From: Oscillospiraceae bacterium
GTDB taxonomy: Bacteria > Bacillota > Clostridia > Oscillospirales > Oscillospiraceae
Length of the DNA: 64,000 nucleotides
Assembly (NCBI GenBank): GCA_017515345.1
Contig: JAFWFZ010000028.1
Coordinates: forward strand, 1-64,000
Reading direction: 5' to 3'
Shown here in pieces: positions 19,303 through 28,527 of the stretch (its first letter is position 1; the number at the start of each line of letters is the position of its first letter). The notes under the pieces were generated by a model that saw nothing but the letters and a program-made list of their open reading frames with translations, was not told the DNA's origin and searched no databases. The translations under genes were made by a program, and so were the position numbers.

Positions 19303-20049
19303 TTACCTTTTACTGGTCGGGGATACGTCCACGCGCTCGCCGCAGAGCCGCTGGGCCGCGCGCAGGAACTGCACGGCGGCGCCGCTGCGCTCATACAGGA
19401 CCAGCGCCTTTTCCGAATTGGCTGCCAGGGGGACGCGCCGGTCCTCGTACACGAGGCCGATGAGCTGCACGCCCGTGATGTCGATGATATCGTCCACCGT
19501 CATGCCGGATCGCCGGAACTGACGCTCGTCCACCCGGTTGACGATCAGCCGCTGCTCCGTGACCCCCAGCCCGTCCAGCTCCTGGGACACGCGCTGCGCG
19601 CCCCGGATACCGGCGGCGTCGCCGGTGGTGACGATGAGCGCCGCATCGGCGCAGCAGGCGGTGAAGCGGAAGCCTGGCCCAATGCCCGCGGGGGAATCCA
19701 GAAGGCAGAAATCGAACGCCTCCCGCGCCGACTCCGCAAGGCCGGCCAGCGCGCCCACGTCCGCCTCCCTTGCGGCGGAAACGGACGGCGCGGACAGAAA
19801 CCAGAGGCCGGGAACCTCCGGATGCTCGGAGGCGGCCTCCGTGATCGCGGCGCCGGAGAGCACGTCCGAATAGTCCCGAACGGCCCGCTCGCTCATCCCC
19901 AGTGTGAGGTCCAGGTTCCGAAGACCGGAGTCACAGTCCACGCAGAGCGTCCTGTGACCCATCACGGCGAGGCAGGAGCCAATGGCACCCACGGTGGTCG
20001 TCTTCCCCGTTCCACCCTTTCCGGATACAACAGCTATGACCTTGCCCAT
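19303..20049 (-). CDS. minD: MinD-type septum-site ATPase
   Basis: A 248-residue ParA/MinD ATPase with the deviant Walker A K-G-G-T-G-K-T-T at residues 11-18, D-C-D-S-G-L-R-N-L-D in the switch I region and D-S-P-A-G in Walker B. The C-terminus holds a helix near 222-237 (F-L-R-A-A-Q-R-L) that could be the membrane-targeting amphipathic helix. MinD usually works with MinC, but no minC gene lies in the expected place between mrdA and minD. It has its own promoter. A plain ParA role is less likely given the position after mreC-mreD-mrdA. Confidence 0.88.
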   Translation of the reverse strand: MGKVIAVVSGKGGTGKTTTVGAIGSCLAVMGHRTLCVDCDSGLRNLDLTLGMSERAVRDYSDVLSGAAITEAASEHPEVPGLWFLSAPSVSAAREADVGALAGLAESAREAFDFCLLDSPAGIGPGFRFTACCADAALIVTTGDAAGIRGAQRVSQELDGLGVTEQRLIVNRVDERQFRRSGMTVDDIIDITGVQLIGLVYEDRRVPLAANSEKALVLYERSGAAVQFLRAAQRLCGERVDVSPTSKR

Positions 20050-20083
20050 TGACGCTCGCCACCTTTCCGGAATCAGCTAAAAT

Positions 20084-20112
20084 ATTATACACAATTTTCT
20101 TTGAGGATTCAA
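20084..20112 (-). promoter_or_regulatory. sigma-A promoter of minD
   Basis: TTGAAT (20107-20112) and TATAAT (20084-20089) on the minus strand are 17 bp apart, giving minD-mgsA-hisS-aspS an entry independent of mreC. Confidence 0.75.
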
Positions 20113-20268
20113 GATTTTTTTGTGGGTTTTGTTTTTGGGGGCGGCAGCGAGGCTCCGCCGCAGGGTCGGCATCTCCTCCAAGGGGAGGCAGAGAGTTCAT
20201 TCAGGCTGACGGCGCCGGATGGGATCCTCGGCGCGCACCGCTCACTCAGGATGACAGGATATAAGGGC

Positions 20269-22314
20269 TTACGGCAGCAGGGTATACTCCGCCGCGATAT
20301 GCTCCTCCTCCTTCTCGGAGAAGTAGTAATCCACGACCCGCCGGGCGGCGGACATGATGTTGACGCCGGACTTGCCCTTCTCCACCACCACGGCGACGGC
20401 GATCTCCGGGTCGTCGGCCGGAGCGTAGCAGATGAACACGCCGTTGGTCAGCGTGGTGCCGTCGGACTGGACGGTGCCGGTCTTGGCCGCCACCTTCACG
20501 GGGGCGTCCTCAAACATCGGCTGGGCAGAGCCCTCGCCCACCGTGACGGCCTCCATCCCCTTCTGGAGGATACGGATGTAGTCCTTTTCCGCGATGGAGT
20601 TCAGGACGCGGGGATCCGGGGCGTGGGTCACCTCCGCGTAATCGGCGCTCTTCGTCTTGCTCAGCAGGGTCAGGGCGTAGTGTGTACCGCCGTTTGCGAT
20701 GGTGGCGCAGTAGTTTGCGAGCTGGATCGGCGTGAACATATTGTAGCCCTGTCCGATGGAGGCGATGATCGTGTCGGCGGGGTACCAGGGGTTGGGGTCC
20801 ACGGTGGCCTTGTACTCCGGCGTGGAGAGGGTGCCCGCGTCCTCGTCCACCTCGATGCCCGTGGGGACGCCCAGGCCGAATTCCTTCGCTGCGGAGGAGA
20901 GCGCGTCGATCCCGATATTGTCGCCGACCCAGTAGAAGAACACGTTGCAGGAGTTCTGGATGGCGCCCACCAGGTCCAGCTCCCCGTGGCCGCCGCCGGT
21001 GTTGGAATAGATCCAGCACACGGGCTGGTAGTCCTCGTAGGCGGTGTACACGCCCAGGTCGGTGTAGGTGGAGAATTCCTTGATGAAGCCGGTCTTCAGC
21101 CCGGCGAAGCCCGTGACCATCTTGAAGGTGGAGCCGGGGTTGTAGATGCCGTTCGTGGCCCGGTTGAACAGGGGCTGGTTCGGCGCGGCCAGCAGCCGAT
21201 CGTAATCCTCGCTCAGGGTGGAGGGATCGTAGAACGGGTAGGAAACGGAGGCCAGCACCTGCCCCGTCTTGGGCTGCACCACCACCAGGGCGCCGCCGGT
21301 GGCCCAGTCGTTGGGGTCGGGGCGGGTGGAGTTGATATCGCTGATCAGATACGACAGGTAGTCCTCACAGGCCTTCTGGAGCTCGATATCCAGGGAGAGG
21401 TACACATTCTGCCCCGGCTGGGCGGGCTCGATCACCTTCTCGGAGACGACGGTCCCGTCCTCCAGGGTGGTCACCTGCAGGATCCCGTCCTTCCCGTGGA
21501 GGTATTCCTCGAACGCCTTCTCGGCCCCCGCCTGACCCACCTGGGCGTTCATGGGATAGCCCAGTTTTTCGTAATACTCATACTGCTCGCTGTCCATATA
21601 CGCGGTGTAGCCAAGCAGGTGCCCGGCGCTGGCGGTGAAGCACTCCCGGATATAGTCGGTGGTGGTGTTCACGCCGATAAAGCCCCGCTCCTTCATCACG
21701 GCGATGAAGTCCGCGTCCACGTCGGAGGCGAACACGTAGGGGTCGATATTGACGATCACCCGCAGCTCCAGCTCGTAGCGGAGGCCGATGATCCGACGGG
21801 CGTCGTTGAGGCTGGTGGTGAAGCTGATCTCATAGTGGTCCTTGAGCCAAACGATCAGGTCGCTGGCCAGGATGTCGTGCCGCAGACCGAAGAAGTCCAG
21901 ATACTGCTCGAAGCAGTAGGTCTGCTGCTCGTCCATACTCGTGTAGGAGAAGGGCGCTTCCATGGTGATGGGGAACGTGTCCGTATACGCGACGCCGTAT
22001 TCCCGGGCTGTTTCGATGATCCGCATGAGCTCCCCGTTGGTGTCCACCGCGTTGAGGAGCTGGTCCCTGGACAGGGTGATGCCGTAGGTCGCCCGGCTGG
22101 CGATCAGGGGCACGCCGTTCCGGTCCAGGATATCGCCCCGGGCGGCGTCCAGCGTGATGCGGCTGGTGGACGTGTTCAGGGCGGACAGATTCTCCGGATC
22201 GGAGCTGTCCTTATAGAGCTGCAGCCTGTACAGCGCGCTGATGTACACCATGGTCAGCGCGGCCACGAGGATGAGGAGGATCACGATCCTCGCAATGTTC
22301 ACGAATCTGCGCAT
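20269..22314 (-). CDS. mrdA: penicillin-binding protein 2 (elongation transpeptidase)
   Basis: A 681-residue class B PBP that crosslinks peptidoglycan along the cell side wall together with RodA and the MreBCD complex. A single membrane segment lies at ~8-28, then the dimerisation domain with R-G-D-I-L-D-R-N-G, then the transpeptidase domain with S-T-F-K (catalytic serine), S-C-N and K-T-G motifs all intact. The ATG at 22314 has AAAGGAA upstream. It follows mreD after 22 bp in the same operon. Confidence 0.93.
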   Translation of the reverse strand: MRRFVNIARIVILLILVAALTMVYISALYRLQLYKDSSDPENLSALNTSTSRITLDAARGDILDRNGVPLIASRATYGITLSRDQLLNAVDTNGELMRIIETAREYGVAYTDTFPITMEAPFSYTSMDEQQTYCFEQYLDFFGLRHDILASDLIVWLKDHYEISFTTSLNDARRIIGLRYELELRVIVNIDPYVFASDVDADFIAVMKERGFIGVNTTTDYIRECFTASAGHLLGYTAYMDSEQYEYYEKLGYPMNAQVGQAGAEKAFEEYLHGKDGILQVTTLEDGTVVSEKVIEPAQPGQNVYLSLDIELQKACEDYLSYLISDINSTRPDPNDWATGGALVVVQPKTGQVLASVSYPFYDPSTLSEDYDRLLAAPNQPLFNRATNGIYNPGSTFKMVTGFAGLKTGFIKEFSTYTDLGVYTAYEDYQPVCWIYSNTGGGHGELDLVGAIQNSCNVFFYWVGDNIGIDALSSAAKEFGLGVPTGIEVDEDAGTLSTPEYKATVDPNPWYPADTIIASIGQGYNMFTPIQLANYCATIANGGTHYALTLLSKTKSADYAEVTHAPDPRVLNSIAEKDYIRILQKGMEAVTVGEGSAQPMFEDAPVKVAAKTGTVQSDGTTLTNGVFICYAPADDPEIAVAVVVEKGKSGVNIMSAARRVVDYYFSEKEEEHIAAEYTLLP

Positions 22315-22336
22315 GTTTGGTTCCTTTCGATCGGCG

Positions 22337-22840
22337 TCACGCCGGGGTGACGCCCCTGGATACGGCCCGCGCGGCAAAGTAGGCTGGGATGGCAAAGAGG
22401 AGGGAATAGGCCGTCTGCAGCAGTCCCTCCAGCGCCAGGGCGCCAAAGGACTGCCCCCGGAAGAACAGCAGGCTGAAGCTCTGCACCCCGGAACAGATCA
22501 CCAGCGCGGCGGCGCACATGACGAGATAGGAGACGAGTCCCCGCGCCACCACGGTCTGGCCGAGCCAGCCGGCAGCCAGCCCGATGACCGTCAGCGTGAG
22601 GGTGAACATGATGGTGGGCGCGTTGAAGGAGCAGTCGCAGAACATACCCGCGAAGAGCCCGAACAGAGCGCCGTAAAAACCGCCCTCGAACATGGCGACG
22701 GCCGCCGCCGTCACCGGCAGGATCAGGGGCACCATCCCCCGGAGGGGGATATAGGGGAGCACCATCCCCTGAAGGATGTAGGCGATGAGCAGCAGCAACG
22801 CGTGCTGGATCACCTTCCAAACGATCTTACCCTTGCTCAT
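22337..22840 (-). CDS. mreD: rod shape-determining protein MreD
   Basis: A 167-residue membrane protein with about five hydrophobic segments, matching MreD in size and context. MreD links MreC to the PBP2/RodA machine. The ATG at 22840 is chosen because GAGGTGG overlapping the mreC stop lies 4-5 bases upstream; a GTG twelve bases earlier is unlikely. It lies 8 bp after mreC. Sequence is weakly conserved in this family, so the call leans on the neighbours. Confidence 0.85.
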   Translation of the reverse strand: MSKGKIVWKVIQHALLLLIAYILQGMVLPYIPLRGMVPLILPVTAAAVAMFEGGFYGALFGLFAGMFCDCSFNAPTIMFTLTLTVIGLAAGWLGQTVVARGLVSYLVMCAAALVICSGVQSFSLLFFRGQSFGALALEGLLQTAYSLLFAIPAYFAARAVSRGVTPA

Positions 22841-22848
22841 GGGCCACC

Positions 22849-23691
22849 TCACTCGCTGGTCTCAAAATCCGTGATGAGGAACACGTCCATCACGTTGCGG
22901 AGATCGGCCGCGGGAGAGACGGTCACCTTGCTCCCGTTGCCGGCGGGGTCGGGCTCCACATCCTCGATGTAGCCGATGACGAGCCCCTTGGGGAACACGC
23001 CGCCCCTGCCGCTGGTGACCACGGAGTCCCCGGTGATGAACCGGGTGTCGCTGGCGAGGAAGTCCAGGGTCAGCATCCCCCGCCGCATGAGGGCGTAGTC
23101 GCCGGAGGCCACGGCGGTGTCGCCGCTGGACTCGATGACGCAGCCGGCAGAGAATTTGGTATCGATCACCGTGACGGCCACGCTCGTCTTGTCCCGCACC
23201 TCGGTGATGACGCCGATGAGCACGCCCGACTCGGTGATGACACTGTCTCCCACCGCCACGTCGGAGTTCTCGCTCCCCTTGCTGACGGTGAAGGAGGAGG
23301 TGTAGTTGGAGGCGCCCCAGGAGATGACGGAGGCGTTTTCGAACTGATAGTCAGAGTGGCGGGAGGCGAGCTGCAGGAGCTGACGGAAATGCTCGTTCTC
23401 CTCGGAGACCTCCACGTATTCCCTGCGCTCCCGCTCCAGGGCGGCGAGCTGCATATGGAGCTGCTCGTTCTCCTTGACCACCTCGTCGTATTTGTACATA
23501 TAGCCGTAGATGCTCTCGATCTGGGAGGCCACGGCTGCGGACAGCCGCTTCAGAGGCATGGATACGCCGTTCACAGCGGAGGTGAAGATCCCGCCGCGGC
23601 CCCCCGCGCTGACCGAGATCAGCGTGATCAGCGCGATGACCGCGGCGGCGGCCAGCACGATCAGTCCTTTTCTGCTCAAACGTCTCTTCAT
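22849..23691 (-). CDS. mreC: rod shape-determining protein MreC
   Basis: A 280-residue bitopic protein with a short basic N-terminus, one membrane helix (~9-29), a coiled coil (~60-105) and the beta-barrel MreC domain, including the typical G-R-G-G-V-F-P-K-G-L-V-I-G block. It forms periplasm-side filaments that activate PBP2. It follows maf after 26 bp and is followed by mreD and mrdA. The mreB gene that usually precedes mreC is absent; an mreB-like gene is at 60933. Confidence 0.92.
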   Translation of the reverse strand: MKRRLSRKGLIVLAAAAVIALITLISVSAGGRGGIFTSAVNGVSMPLKRLSAAVASQIESIYGYMYKYDEVVKENEQLHMQLAALERERREYVEVSEENEHFRQLLQLASRHSDYQFENASVISWGASNYTSSFTVSKGSENSDVAVGDSVITESGVLIGVITEVRDKTSVAVTVIDTKFSAGCVIESSGDTAVASGDYALMRRGMLTLDFLASDTRFITGDSVVTSGRGGVFPKGLVIGYIEDVEPDPAGNGSKVTVSPAADLRNVMDVFLITDFETSE

Positions 23692-23717
23692 GTTCGCTCC
23701 TTATGAAAACGCCGCCT

Positions 23718-24281
23718 TTACGGCCGGATGCCCAGAGCGCGCAGCATCAGGGCCAGCGCGCAGACGGGCAGCCCCATCACGTTGAAAAAATCGCCGTCGA
23801 TCCGCTCGATAAACACGGCGGCCCGGCCCTGGGCGCCGTAGGCCCCGGCCTTGTCCATGGGCTCTCCCGTGTCGATATACTCTTCGATCTCCCTGTCCGT
23901 CAGACTGCGGAAGTACACATCTGTCCGCACTGCTTTTGCCAGAGTATCCGCCCCGCGGATGACCGCCACGCCGGTGTACACCGCGTGCCGTTTGCCGGAG
24001 AGCATATGCAGCATCCGCCCGGCGTCCTCCCGGTCCCGGGGCTTGCCGAGAGCCTGGCCGTCCGCAAAGACAAGGGTATCCGCCGCGATGACCGCAGCAT
24101 CCAGGTGCAGCGCGGCCGCGTGCTCCGCCTTGAAGCGGGCGATGCGGCGCACCGTCTCATCCGGGGCGAGACCTTTCAGCTCCGGCTCTCCCGAGGCGGG
24201 GCAAACGATGAAATCCGTGATCCCCATCAGCTCCAGCAGCTCCCGCCGCCGGGGCGACGCCGATGCGAGAACGATGGCCAT
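23718..24281 (-). CDS. maf: Maf-type nucleoside triphosphate pyrophosphatase
   Basis: A 187-residue Maf/HAM1-fold protein beginning L-A-S-A-S-P-R-R-R-E-L-L, with the second motif A-D-T-L-V and the K-A-G-A-Y-G-x-Q-G block. Maf proteins hydrolyse dTTP/UTP and modified nucleotides and are linked to septum control; they often lie next to mreC, as here. The start overlaps the stop of the U32 gene by one base (TAATG), so the two are translationally coupled. Confidence 0.93.
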   Translation of the reverse strand: MAIVLASASPRRRELLELMGITDFIVCPASGEPELKGLAPDETVRRIARFKAEHAAALHLDAAVIAADTLVFADGQALGKPRDREDAGRMLHMLSGKRHAVYTGVAVIRGADTLAKAVRTDVYFRSLTDREIEEYIDTGEPMDKAGAYGAQGRAAVFIERIDGDFFNVMGLPVCALALMLRALGIRP

Positions 24282-26371
24282 TACTCCACTCCTCTGTAAT
24301 ACAGTCCTCTTGTGATGCTCACGGGCTCGAAGTCCTCCGTGCCCATGTAGCGGCGCAGCACCTGGGCGCACTCCGCGCTGTTCTCGGTGGTGAAGCAGAG
24401 ACGCTCCGCCCACAGGCCAAGGGAGGCGGTGTCCCGCCGCTTGTCCGCCAGGAACAGCTTTTTCGAGTTGAGCACCGTATTCCGGCAGCCGTAGGATTTG
24501 ACCACCGGGAAGATGGCGCCCAGCCTGTCGCTGATGCCGGTAAAGCTGTCGCAGGCGCAGGCCTTCGTGCTGTTTTTCACGATGCAGTTCTCGGTGATCA
24601 TCAGGGGCAGCCGCCCGTAGGCGATGAGCTCCGTATCGATGCACTTGGCAATGTCCCGGATCTGCTCCAGCCGCAGCTCGAAGCTGAGGGTCTGGGAAAC
24701 GAGACCCAGGTCCCGTGCCACCTGCAGGGCGTGGGAATTGTAGATGTTGAGGCCGAAATCGCCCCGTACGGCAAAGCCGTGGCTCCTGGCGAGCTGGATC
24801 TGCCCCAGGTTGCCCACCAGAGCCTCCCCGATGCCCATGCCCGCCGCCCGCTCCAGCATGGCGGACACGTCGTCCAGCTCGGGGTCGTGGATGATCCTCG
24901 GCAGCACGGCGCAGACCGTGATCTCCTGACTGTCCAGGAACGGCCACAGCTCGCGTCCCGCCTCCTGCAGCTCCTCCAGCGGGAAGTAGAGGATGTTCGG
25001 CTTCAGCTCGAACAGCTCCCGGGAGAGCTGCCGCGCCCGCATGAGCTGCACGTTCAGGACCGGAGGCTCGGTCCGGTTTTCGATAGGCTCGGGAGGCGTA
25101 TAGTCACGCTCCTCCCGCTCCGGGAGAGCCCGGCGCATGTCCATGAGCTTTGCCAGCACCTCCCGCCGCAGCTCGTTGATGGCGGAGGTGGGCAGGGAGA
25201 GCCCCTCCCCGATCTCGCTTTTGACGCCGGCGCAGATGAAGGGCGTGCCGCCGGTCTTGTGGAGCTGGGTGGCGAACAGGGCAGGCGTAAGCTCGCGGTT
25301 GACCGCTTGCTCCGGCGTCATCCCCGCAGCGTCGGCGATGTGCCCGCGGTCGTCCATTCCGGCCAGCTTCGCGGGTTCCCCGGCCTTGACGATGGCGGCA
25401 AAACGCACGGGGATCCGCTGGTATTCCCCGTTCAGGTAGTTCTTTCTCGCGGTGGAGAAGATGACCTCGCTCCCCCGGTCGTCCTCCTCCCGGACGCCGA
25501 ACATCTCCGGCCCCTTCCGGTCCCGGTAGTAGCCGTCCGTAAAGCCCTGCCGGGAGAAGGCCGCCTGCAGCGCCTGCATATCGGCGCGGGTGGGCGGCAG
25601 CCTGTCCTTGATGGCCCGGGAATAGACCCCGGTCACGATGGCCGCGTATTCAGGGCGGCGCATCCTTCCCTCGATCTTTACGCAGGCGACGCCCATCTTC
25701 TCCAGCTCATCCAGATACCGGACGAGGCAGGAGTCCTTCAGGCTCAGCAGGTACTGGGCGTCGTGGCCGGAGGCGGAGTAGTTGAGACGGCACGGCTGGG
25801 CGCACAGGCCCCGGTTCCCGCTCCTGCGCCCGATGACGGCGCTCATGTAGCACTGGCCGGAATAGCACATGCACAGGGCCCCGTGGACGAATACCTCGAT
25901 CTCGATGGGGGAATTTCGGCAGATATACTCGATCTCCCGGCGGCTGAGCTCCCTGGCCAGCACCACCCGGCTCGCGCCCATGGCCGCGGCCAGCTTCACC
26001 CCCTCCAGGTTGTGGACGGACATCTGTGTGCTGGCGTGGACGGGCAGCTCCGGCGCGGCCTGCCGCACCGCCTGCATCACACCCAGGTCCTGCACCAGCA
26101 CCGCGTCCGCCCCGAGTCGGGAGGCCAGGCGGGCATGCTCCGCCACCTCGCCGAGCTCCCGGTCGGAGGCGAGGGTATTCAGTGTGACGTAGGTCTTGAC
26201 GCCCCGCACGCGGCAGTACTCCGCGGCGCGCTCAAACTCGTCCGCTGTGAAGTTTTTGGCGTTCCGCCTGGCGTTGAAGCCGCCAAAGCCCAGGTATACA
26301 GCGTCGGCCCCGTTCTGAACGGCGGCCACCACGCCCTCGGGCGAGCCGGCGGGCGACAGGATCTCGAGCAT
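24281..26371 (-). CDS. peptidase U32-family protein (RlhA/collagenase-like)
   Basis: A 696-residue protein whose N-terminal half is the U32 domain with the signature E-V-F-V-H-G-A-L-C-M-C-Y-S-G-Q-C followed by a cysteine pair C-A-Q-P-C; these cysteines are thought to hold an Fe-S cluster. The C-terminal half matches the collagenase-like extension typical of U32 proteins of this length. Relatives act in prephenate-dependent hydroxylation of 23S rRNA C2501 (RlhA) or tRNA (TrhP); proteolysis is doubtful. It is the first gene of the maf-mre run; a TATATAAT-like -10 box lies about 70-80 bases upstream. Confidence 0.85.
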   Translation of the reverse strand: MLEILSPAGSPEGVVAAVQNGADAVYLGFGGFNARRNAKNFTADEFERAAEYCRVRGVKTYVTLNTLASDRELGEVAEHARLASRLGADAVLVQDLGVMQAVRQAAPELPVHASTQMSVHNLEGVKLAAAMGASRVVLARELSRREIEYICRNSPIEIEVFVHGALCMCYSGQCYMSAVIGRRSGNRGLCAQPCRLNYSASGHDAQYLLSLKDSCLVRYLDELEKMGVACVKIEGRMRRPEYAAIVTGVYSRAIKDRLPPTRADMQALQAAFSRQGFTDGYYRDRKGPEMFGVREEDDRGSEVIFSTARKNYLNGEYQRIPVRFAAIVKAGEPAKLAGMDDRGHIADAAGMTPEQAVNRELTPALFATQLHKTGGTPFICAGVKSEIGEGLSLPTSAINELRREVLAKLMDMRRALPEREERDYTPPEPIENRTEPPVLNVQLMRARQLSRELFELKPNILYFPLEELQEAGRELWPFLDSQEITVCAVLPRIIHDPELDDVSAMLERAAGMGIGEALVGNLGQIQLARSHGFAVRGDFGLNIYNSHALQVARDLGLVSQTLSFELRLEQIRDIAKCIDTELIAYGRLPLMITENCIVKNSTKACACDSFTGISDRLGAIFPVVKSYGCRNTVLNSKKLFLADKRRDTASLGLWAERLCFTTENSAECAQVLRRYMGTEDFEPVSITRGLYYRGVE

Positions 26372-26494
26372 CGCGCACCTCGCGTTGTCTTTCAGTCTTC
26401 ATACGGTGCGGCCGGAACCGGCGCACACGTATCTATCATAGTATTATATATCAGGTGACATAAGAAAGTAAACGGGAAAATCGTGAAAGAAGTA

Positions 26495-27406
26495 TTAAAT
26501 CTTTTGCTCATTTTCTCCGTGCTCCGCGGCGGGGAGGGGGTGTCGCTCCTCGGTGAAGCCCTGGCCCCGCACCTCCCGGATCTGGGTCACGGTGATGAAG
26601 GCGTGGGGGTCGGCGGCGTGGATCAGCTCCGTCACGTCGTAGAGCTTTCGCTGAGGGATCACGCAGAGGACGCCCTCCTGCTCCTCGCCCAGGCGGCCCG
26701 TTTCGATGTGCAGCATGGTCACGCCCACCGCCATCTGATTCAGCAGCAGGGCGCGCACCTCCTCATATTGCTCCGTGACGGCGAAGACCTGGATCTGGCT
26801 CTTGCCCAGAAGCATGGCCTTGTCCAGCACCAGCGTCTCCAGCACGATGACGATGATGCCCAGCAGGATGCGCTCCGGCGGCGTCACCAGCGCCTGCACT
26901 CCCACCACCACCGTGTTGGTGATGTACACGAAAAGGGACACGGGCCGGTGGGTCACGTGGCTGAGCACCAGGTTCACGATGTCGGTGCCGCCAGTGGAGG
27001 AGCCCACCCGCATCACGAGCCCCAGGGCCACGCCCAGCAGGCACCCGGCGAAGATGGCCGCCACCAGGGGCGAATCGGTCAGGCTCCCGATACCGGGGAT
27101 CCGCTGCATGATCCCCAGAAGCACCGGGTAGACGACGGAGCTGGCCACGGTGGTGAGGGCGAACTTCTTCCCCAGCACGATGAGCCCCAGGAATACCAGC
27201 AGGATATTCAGGATCAGGATGATGAGCGACACGTCCAGAGCGGGAAACAGCCGCTTCAGCACAAGGCTCAGGCCGGTGGTGCCGCCCATAATGAGTCCGT
27301 GGGGGATGATAAACGCCGCCACCAGGAACGCCAGCAGCGCATTCCCCGCCGCGATGCAGACACCGGTCACCAGCGTACGCTTCCATGTCTTGTCATAGGG
27401 TCTCAT
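26495..27406 (-). CDS. YitT-family membrane protein, copy 2
   Basis: A 303-residue protein with five to six membrane segments (residues ~10-190), the conserved G-S-S-T-G-G-T-D-I-V block near 135, and a soluble C-terminal DUF2179 domain. YitT proteins are of unknown transport function. Its ATG overlaps the stop of the upstream paralogue by 4 nt (ATGA). The C-terminal domain is nearly identical to the upstream copy, with a stretch of over 50 bases unchanged, whereas the tails differ (H-P-L-P-A-A-E-H here). Confidence 0.85.
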   Translation of the reverse strand: MRPYDKTWKRTLVTGVCIAAGNALLAFLVAAFIIPHGLIMGGTTGLSLVLKRLFPALDVSLIILILNILLVFLGLIVLGKKFALTTVASSVVYPVLLGIMQRIPGIGSLTDSPLVAAIFAGCLLGVALGLVMRVGSSTGGTDIVNLVLSHVTHRPVSLFVYITNTVVVGVQALVTPPERILLGIIVIVLETLVLDKAMLLGKSQIQVFAVTEQYEEVRALLLNQMAVGVTMLHIETGRLGEEQEGVLCVIPQRKLYDVTELIHAADPHAFITVTQIREVRGQGFTEERHPLPAAEHGENEQKI

Positions 27407-28323
27407 ATCGCGCCTCCCGTCTCATTTTTATGCCGTTCTCCGCCGCCGGGGATCCGCGCCCGCTCCTCGGTGAAGCCCCGGCCCCGCACCTCCCGGATCT
27501 GGGTCACGGTGATGAAGGCGTGGGGGTCGGCGGCACGGATCAGCTCCGTGGCCTCAAAGAGCTTCCGCTGGGGGATGATGCAGAGGACGCCCTTTCCCTC
27601 CCGCGCCAGGCGGCCGGTCTCGATGTGCAGCATGGTCACGCCCACGTCAGCCCGGTCCAGCAGCAGGGCACGCACCTCCTCATATTGCTCCGTGACGGCA
27701 AAGACCTGCACCCGGGACTTGCCCAGCAGCATGGCCTTATCCAGCACCAGCGTCTCCAGCACGATGACGATGACGCCGAGCAGGATCTGCTCCGAGGTGG
27801 CCGTCAGCACCTGCAGCGCCACGATGACGAGATCGGTGATATAGACAAAAACGGACACGGGCCGGTGGGTCACGCGGCTGAGCACCAGGTTCACGATGTC
27901 GGTGCCGCCGGTGGAGGAGCCCACCCGCATCACGAGCCCCAGGGCGACCCCCATGAGGCTGCCGGCGAATACCGCGGCCACCAGGGGCGAATCGGTCAGG
28001 CTCCCGATGCCGGGGAGGCGCTGCATGAGGCCCAGGAGCACCGGGTACATCAGGGAGCTGGCCACGGTGGTGAGGGCGAACTTCCGCCCCAGCACGATAA
28101 GGCCCAGGATCACCAGCAGGATATTCAGGATCAGGATGAACAGGGACACGTCGAGCTGCGGGAGCAGCCGATGCAGCACCAGGCCGATGCCAGTGGTGCC
28201 GCCCATGACGATGTCGTGGGGGATGATGAACGCCGCCACCAGAAACGCCATCAGCGCGTTCCCCGCAAAGACGCAGACGCCGGTCACCGCAGCTCGTTTC
28301 CAGAGCTTGTCATAGGGTCGCAT
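27403..28323 (-). CDS. YitT-family membrane protein, copy 1
   Basis: A 306-residue paralogue of the next gene, with the same membrane layout, G-S-S-T-G-G-T-D-I-V motif and DUF2179 domain. The first ~60 residues have drifted more than the C-terminal domain. The two genes are a recent tandem duplication in one transcript. No clear promoter is visible in the 200 bases upstream on this strand. Confidence 0.85.
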   Translation of the reverse strand: MRPYDKLWKRAAVTGVCVFAGNALMAFLVAAFIIPHDIVMGGTTGIGLVLHRLLPQLDVSLFILILNILLVILGLIVLGRKFALTTVASSLMYPVLLGLMQRLPGIGSLTDSPLVAAVFAGSLMGVALGLVMRVGSSTGGTDIVNLVLSRVTHRPVSVFVYITDLVIVALQVLTATSEQILLGVIVIVLETLVLDKAMLLGKSRVQVFAVTEQYEEVRALLLDRADVGVTMLHIETGRLAREGKGVLCIIPQRKLFEATELIRAADPHAFITVTQIREVRGRGFTEERARIPGGGERHKNETGGAI

Positions 28324-28527
28324 GGTCCACCTCGCAGCTTGAAATTCAGGTTCTTTTTATTCTATCCAATTCCTGCGCCAAAAGCAACGGCTTCCGGCTG
28401 CCGCAGCGCCCCGGGAGACAGATTTTTCTGCGAAAAAGCGGGCGAACGCGTAGATTTCGCCGGGGAGCTGTGGTATAGTGGTGCCATAAAACGAACGCCC
28501 ACAGCACAGAATGAAGGGAGGAGCAGT

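Noticed and set aside
20120-20265. Possible mobile repeat between minD and mrdA
   Set aside because: The stretch reads like decayed intergenic repeat sequence (it contains TCAGGATGACA, slightly similar to the hairpin loop at 41441), but I could not find a second full copy or clear inverted ends in this window.
20101-22350. Plus-strand 749-codon open frame opposite mrdA
   Set aside because: mrdA carries all PBP2 motifs; this frame is its GC-driven antisense shadow. The same applies to the long plus frames opposite the U32 gene (24263-26458) and fhs (8959-10896).
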